Assembly: GCF_016623585.1 (NCBI RefSeq)
Contig: NZ_JAEHFY010000015.1
Span: 1 to 64,000, forward strand
Reading direction: 5' to 3'
DNA from: Pedobacter segetis
Lineage (GTDB): Bacteria; Bacteroidota; Bacteroidia; Sphingobacteriales; Sphingobacteriaceae
Length of the DNA: 64,000 bases
The notes beneath the pieces are model-generated. The model made no database searches. It saw nothing but the letters and a program-made list of their open reading frames with translations, and was not told where the DNA came from. The position numbers were made by a program, and so were the translations under genes. Shown here piece by piece: positions 61,558-64,000 of the stretch (positions within the stretch are counted from its first letter, which is position 1; each line of letters starts with the position of its first letter).

Positions 61558-62439
61558 ATGAGAAACAATCAATTAACTTCAATGATGCGCATCGGCGCAA
61601 AAGTAATGCTCTTTGGTGGCTTTTGTTTTATTACTGCTTGTTCACAAGAAGAAATTGCAGTTAATCCAGTTAATTCTTCGTTTGATAGGCAGATTAAAAC
61701 GCTTGCAGGTACCAGGGTTTGGACAGGTGATCCCAACCAACCTTGGCAAGATGTTTTTGAGAATTTTAACACAGAAGATAATGGGGGTACAACACCAACA
61801 TTAACTTCAATTACTGATGCAACTTATGGTAAAGCTTGGCGTGTTATTAAACCTGCCGGAGCTAAAAGAGCAGAAATGAGTAGGGCAAAGGGCTACAACC
61901 AACAAGAGGGCGAAACCATAGACCTAAACTACAAGTTCAAAATCAACCCTCAAACAGATATTGGTTCAAGTGAAATTACCGTATTTCAATGGAAAACAGA
62001 TGGTAATGTGGATAGGCAAAACTATCCGTTCAATTTAACTTATAAGAACGGTAAATTATACTTAAACCTTTTTGGACCGGGCACTCCAGATTGGACTTCT
62101 GGATCTGTAAGTGGCAGAAAGAATACCGTTTGGTCTGGCACAGCAGCTGCGGGTCAATGGCTAAGCATCGGATTTCGTATTAAGGTTTCTAGGTACATCG
62201 GCACCGATAATTCTAAAAAAGGTTATATACAACTTTGGTACAATGGTAGTGCGCAAACCTTTACCACCCAAAACTCAACTTCTAACTACGATGTTACCTT
62301 AACCAACAATAATAAAAGGGTTTTACATAGAACAAATGATGGATCGGTAACGTACCCGAAATGGGGTGTTTACAATGAAGCATCTCGCCCTTTTGAGATT
62401 AGAACCTTGTTTGCCAATATGACCATAGATAAATTATAG
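61558..62439 (+). CDS. Polysaccharide lyase (heparinase-I/PL20-like), copy 3
   Basis: 293 aa lipoprotein (CFITAC, Cys about 28; the preceding stretch is long for a signal peptide and a shorter start is possible). The lyase domain has GAKRAEMSRAKGYNQQEGET, EITVFQWKTDGN, NYPFNLTYKNG, FGPGTPDW, GYIQLWYNGSAQTF and RVLHRTNDGS.TYPKWGVYNE. It starts 133 bases after copy 2, so possibly a separate transcript with its own leader hairpin. Confidence 0.7.
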   Translation: MRNNQLTSMMRIGAKVMLFGGFCFITACSQEEIAVNPVNSSFDRQIKTLAGTRVWTGDPNQPWQDVFENFNTEDNGGTTPTLTSITDATYGKAWRVIKPAGAKRAEMSRAKGYNQQEGETIDLNYKFKINPQTDIGSSEITVFQWKTDGNVDRQNYPFNLTYKNGKLYLNLFGPGTPDWTSGSVSGRKNTVWSGTAAAGQWLSIGFRIKVSRYIGTDNSKKGYIQLWYNGSAQTFTTQNSTSNYDVTLTNNNKRVLHRTNDGSVTYPKWGVYNEASRPFEIRTLFANMTIDKL

Positions 62440-62550
62440 CAAGTGGGCAAGTGCCATTATAAATTACTGTATAATTACTAATGAGCAACGATCACGGAGA
62501 AATCTATTTAGATAGGGGTTTTAATATTTTACAAAAAACAATATTTTTAA

Positions 62551-63987
62551 ATGATACGATCTAAAATATTTTTTAAGGAATTTAACTGCCTTGTAATTTA
62601 CTTGTGTTTATTTGTTTGCAACGCCACGGCACAAAATAAAAGGCCTAATATCATCTATTTGTTAACCGATGACCAGCGCTGGGATGCCATGGGCGCTATG
62701 GGCAATTCAATTATCAAAACGCCCAACATGGATAAGCTGGCAAATGCCGGGGTATTGTTCCAAAACGCTTATGTTACCACGTCTATTTGCTGTGTAAGCA
62801 GGGCAAGTATTTTAACCGGGCAGTATGAAAACAAACACCATATCCATGATTTTAGTACAGATTTAAGTGCAAACTCAATCGCAAATAGCTATCCTGCTTT
62901 GCTAAAAAAAGCGGGATACAGCACTGGTTTTATCGGTAAGTTTGGTATTGGCACCCACCCTCCACAGCAAATTTTTGATTATTGGGTAAACTCCGAAGCT
63001 GGGGAACAAATGCAACCCAATTACATCATTAAAGGGAAAAGCGGAAAAGAAATTCATGATACTGATACGCTGAGCAATGCCATTCAAAACTTTTTAACTG
63101 ATTACGGAAAAGGCAAAAAACCTTTTTGCCTGTCGGTAAGTTTTAAAGCCCCGCATGAGCAGGACGGCAACCCGCCAACTTACGTGGTACAGGCTCCATA
63201 TAAAAATTTATATCAGGATGTTACCATACCCGAGCCTGTAACCGCCGATCCTAAATACTGGAAACAGTTTCCGTCTTTTTTCCAGACCGATACCAACTTT
63301 GGAAGAGCAAGATGGAAAGGCTTATTTGGTACTCCGGAACTCTACCAAGAAAACGTAAAAAATTATTACCGTTTAATTACCGGAGTGGATGATGCCATTG
63401 GTAAAATGATGAAAAAATTAAATCAATTGGGAATTGCCGATAATACCATAATTATGGTAATGGGCGATAACGGGATGTTTTTGGGCGAACACGGTATGGA
63501 AGGCAAATGGTGGGGTTATGAAGAATCGGTAAGGATACCATTATTGATCTACAACCCTAAAGCCCCAGATAAAATCAAGCAGTATAAAGCACCGCAAATG
63601 GCTTTAAATATTGATATAGCACCCACTATTTTAGGCTTTGCGGGTATTAAACCACCAGCAGCCATGGAAGGACAAGATTTGTTTGAAGTATTGGAAAATA
63701 AAATCCCCGAAAGGAAAGATTTCTTTTACCAGTACTACTTTTTGGGCAGTGCGCAATTGCCCCGGCAAGAAGGGGTGGTTACGCCTAGGTTTAAATACAT
63801 GAATTACATCGATAACAATTACGAGGAACTTTTTGATATCAGGTTTGATCCGCATGAAACCGATAATCTGGCTAAAAACCCAAAATATAAAACCGAACTC
63901 GATACACTAAGAAAAAGATATCAGGATTTGAAGAAGGCGCATGGTGTACCAAAAAGTGAATATATGAGTAGCAAAAAAGCCTTTTAG
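62551..63987 (+). CDS. Secreted sulfatase (formylglycine family)
   Basis: 478 aa, signal peptide to about 28 (NATAQ). NIIYLLTDDQRWDAMG gives the metal-binding DD pair, and TSICCVSRASILTGQYENKH carries the active-site Cys80 in CxVxR, where the formylglycine consensus CxPSR or CxASR has Val in the third place. TIIMVMGDNGMFLGEHGMEG is the second metal site and KWWGYEESVRIPLLIYNPKA a family block. It hydrolyses a sulfate ester on a glycan. A sulfatase at the end of this cluster suggests a sulfated, perhaps marine- or animal-type, polysaccharide. The gene is complete; 13 bases remain in the window. Confidence 0.85.
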   Translation: MIRSKIFFKEFNCLVIYLCLFVCNATAQNKRPNIIYLLTDDQRWDAMGAMGNSIIKTPNMDKLANAGVLFQNAYVTTSICCVSRASILTGQYENKHHIHDFSTDLSANSIANSYPALLKKAGYSTGFIGKFGIGTHPPQQIFDYWVNSEAGEQMQPNYIIKGKSGKEIHDTDTLSNAIQNFLTDYGKGKKPFCLSVSFKAPHEQDGNPPTYVVQAPYKNLYQDVTIPEPVTADPKYWKQFPSFFQTDTNFGRARWKGLFGTPELYQENVKNYYRLITGVDDAIGKMMKKLNQLGIADNTIIMVMGDNGMFLGEHGMEGKWWGYEESVRIPLLIYNPKAPDKIKQYKAPQMALNIDIAPTILGFAGIKPPAAMEGQDLFEVLENKIPERKDFFYQYYFLGSAQLPRQEGVVTPRFKYMNYIDNNYEELFDIRFDPHETDNLAKNPKYKTELDTLRKRYQDLKKAHGVPKSEYMSSKKAF

Positions 63988-64000
63988 TATGTTTGTTTCA

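Noticed and set aside
1-64000. CRISPR array, tRNA or rRNA genes
   Set aside because: No regularly spaced direct repeats and no tRNA- or rRNA-like segments were found on reading; small RNAs other than the bridge RNA cannot be excluded.

Overview
The window looks like a chromosome segment of a Bacteroidota bacterium of the Sphingobacteriaceae type, most likely Pedobacter or a close relative. The evidence is low-GC DNA, a SusC/SusD pair, type IX secretion (T9SS) C-terminal sorting domains, a hybrid two-component regulator with AraC output, a DUF6266 protein, and a Bacteroidetes-style mobilization module. Genus is inferred; no rRNA or tRNA gene is present to confirm it.

Layout. (1) 1-5940 is an accessory cluster of small secreted proteins and lipoproteins. 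A unit made of a T9SS tail fragment followed by a secreted protein with an LNEVVVT leader and an HTHP...SxxD (JAB/DUF4329-like) C-terminus occurs twice; lipoproteins of unknown function sit between and after the copies, and a LytM-fold protein without zinc ligands follows. (2) 6128-42499 is a large polysaccharide utilization locus (PUL): FAD oxidoreductase, GH2, a stand-alone binding-like domain, two GH128 enzymes, GH43, GH16, a frameshifted lipoprotein, SusC, SusD, a surface glycan-binding candidate, an agarase-like GH, a beta-helix protein, a CE7 esterase, a sialate-type O-acetylesterase, a second GH43, a DUF5107-TPR protein and an SGNH esterase. (3) 42900-50270 is a decayed mobilizable element (HTH protein, IS110 insertion, MobA/MobB, VirD4-type coupling protein, integrase with an internal stop) lying inside the PUL. 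(4) 50423-63987 continues the carbohydrate cluster: DUF1961 protein, hybrid sensor regulator, GH3, GH105, three heparinase-I/PL20-like lyases and a sulfatase.

Working model (inference): lyases, esterases, the sulfatase and endo-acting GH128/GH16 enzymes open an acetylated, possibly sulfated and uronic-acid-containing beta-1,3-linked polymer. SusC/D and the binding lipoprotein import oligosaccharides, and GH2, GH3, GH43 and GH105 finish them. Two regulatory layers are visible: the hybrid regulator, and a paired 12-bp palindrome (GGGARYRYTCCC type, about 19 bp centre to centre) upstream of four separate transcription units. The palindrome pair resembles a LacI-family operator, and no matching repressor gene is in the window.

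Three coding lesions were found by reading frames: a +1 shift near 141, a +1 shift near 20552, and an in-frame stop at 49875-49877. They may be real mutations or sequence errors.
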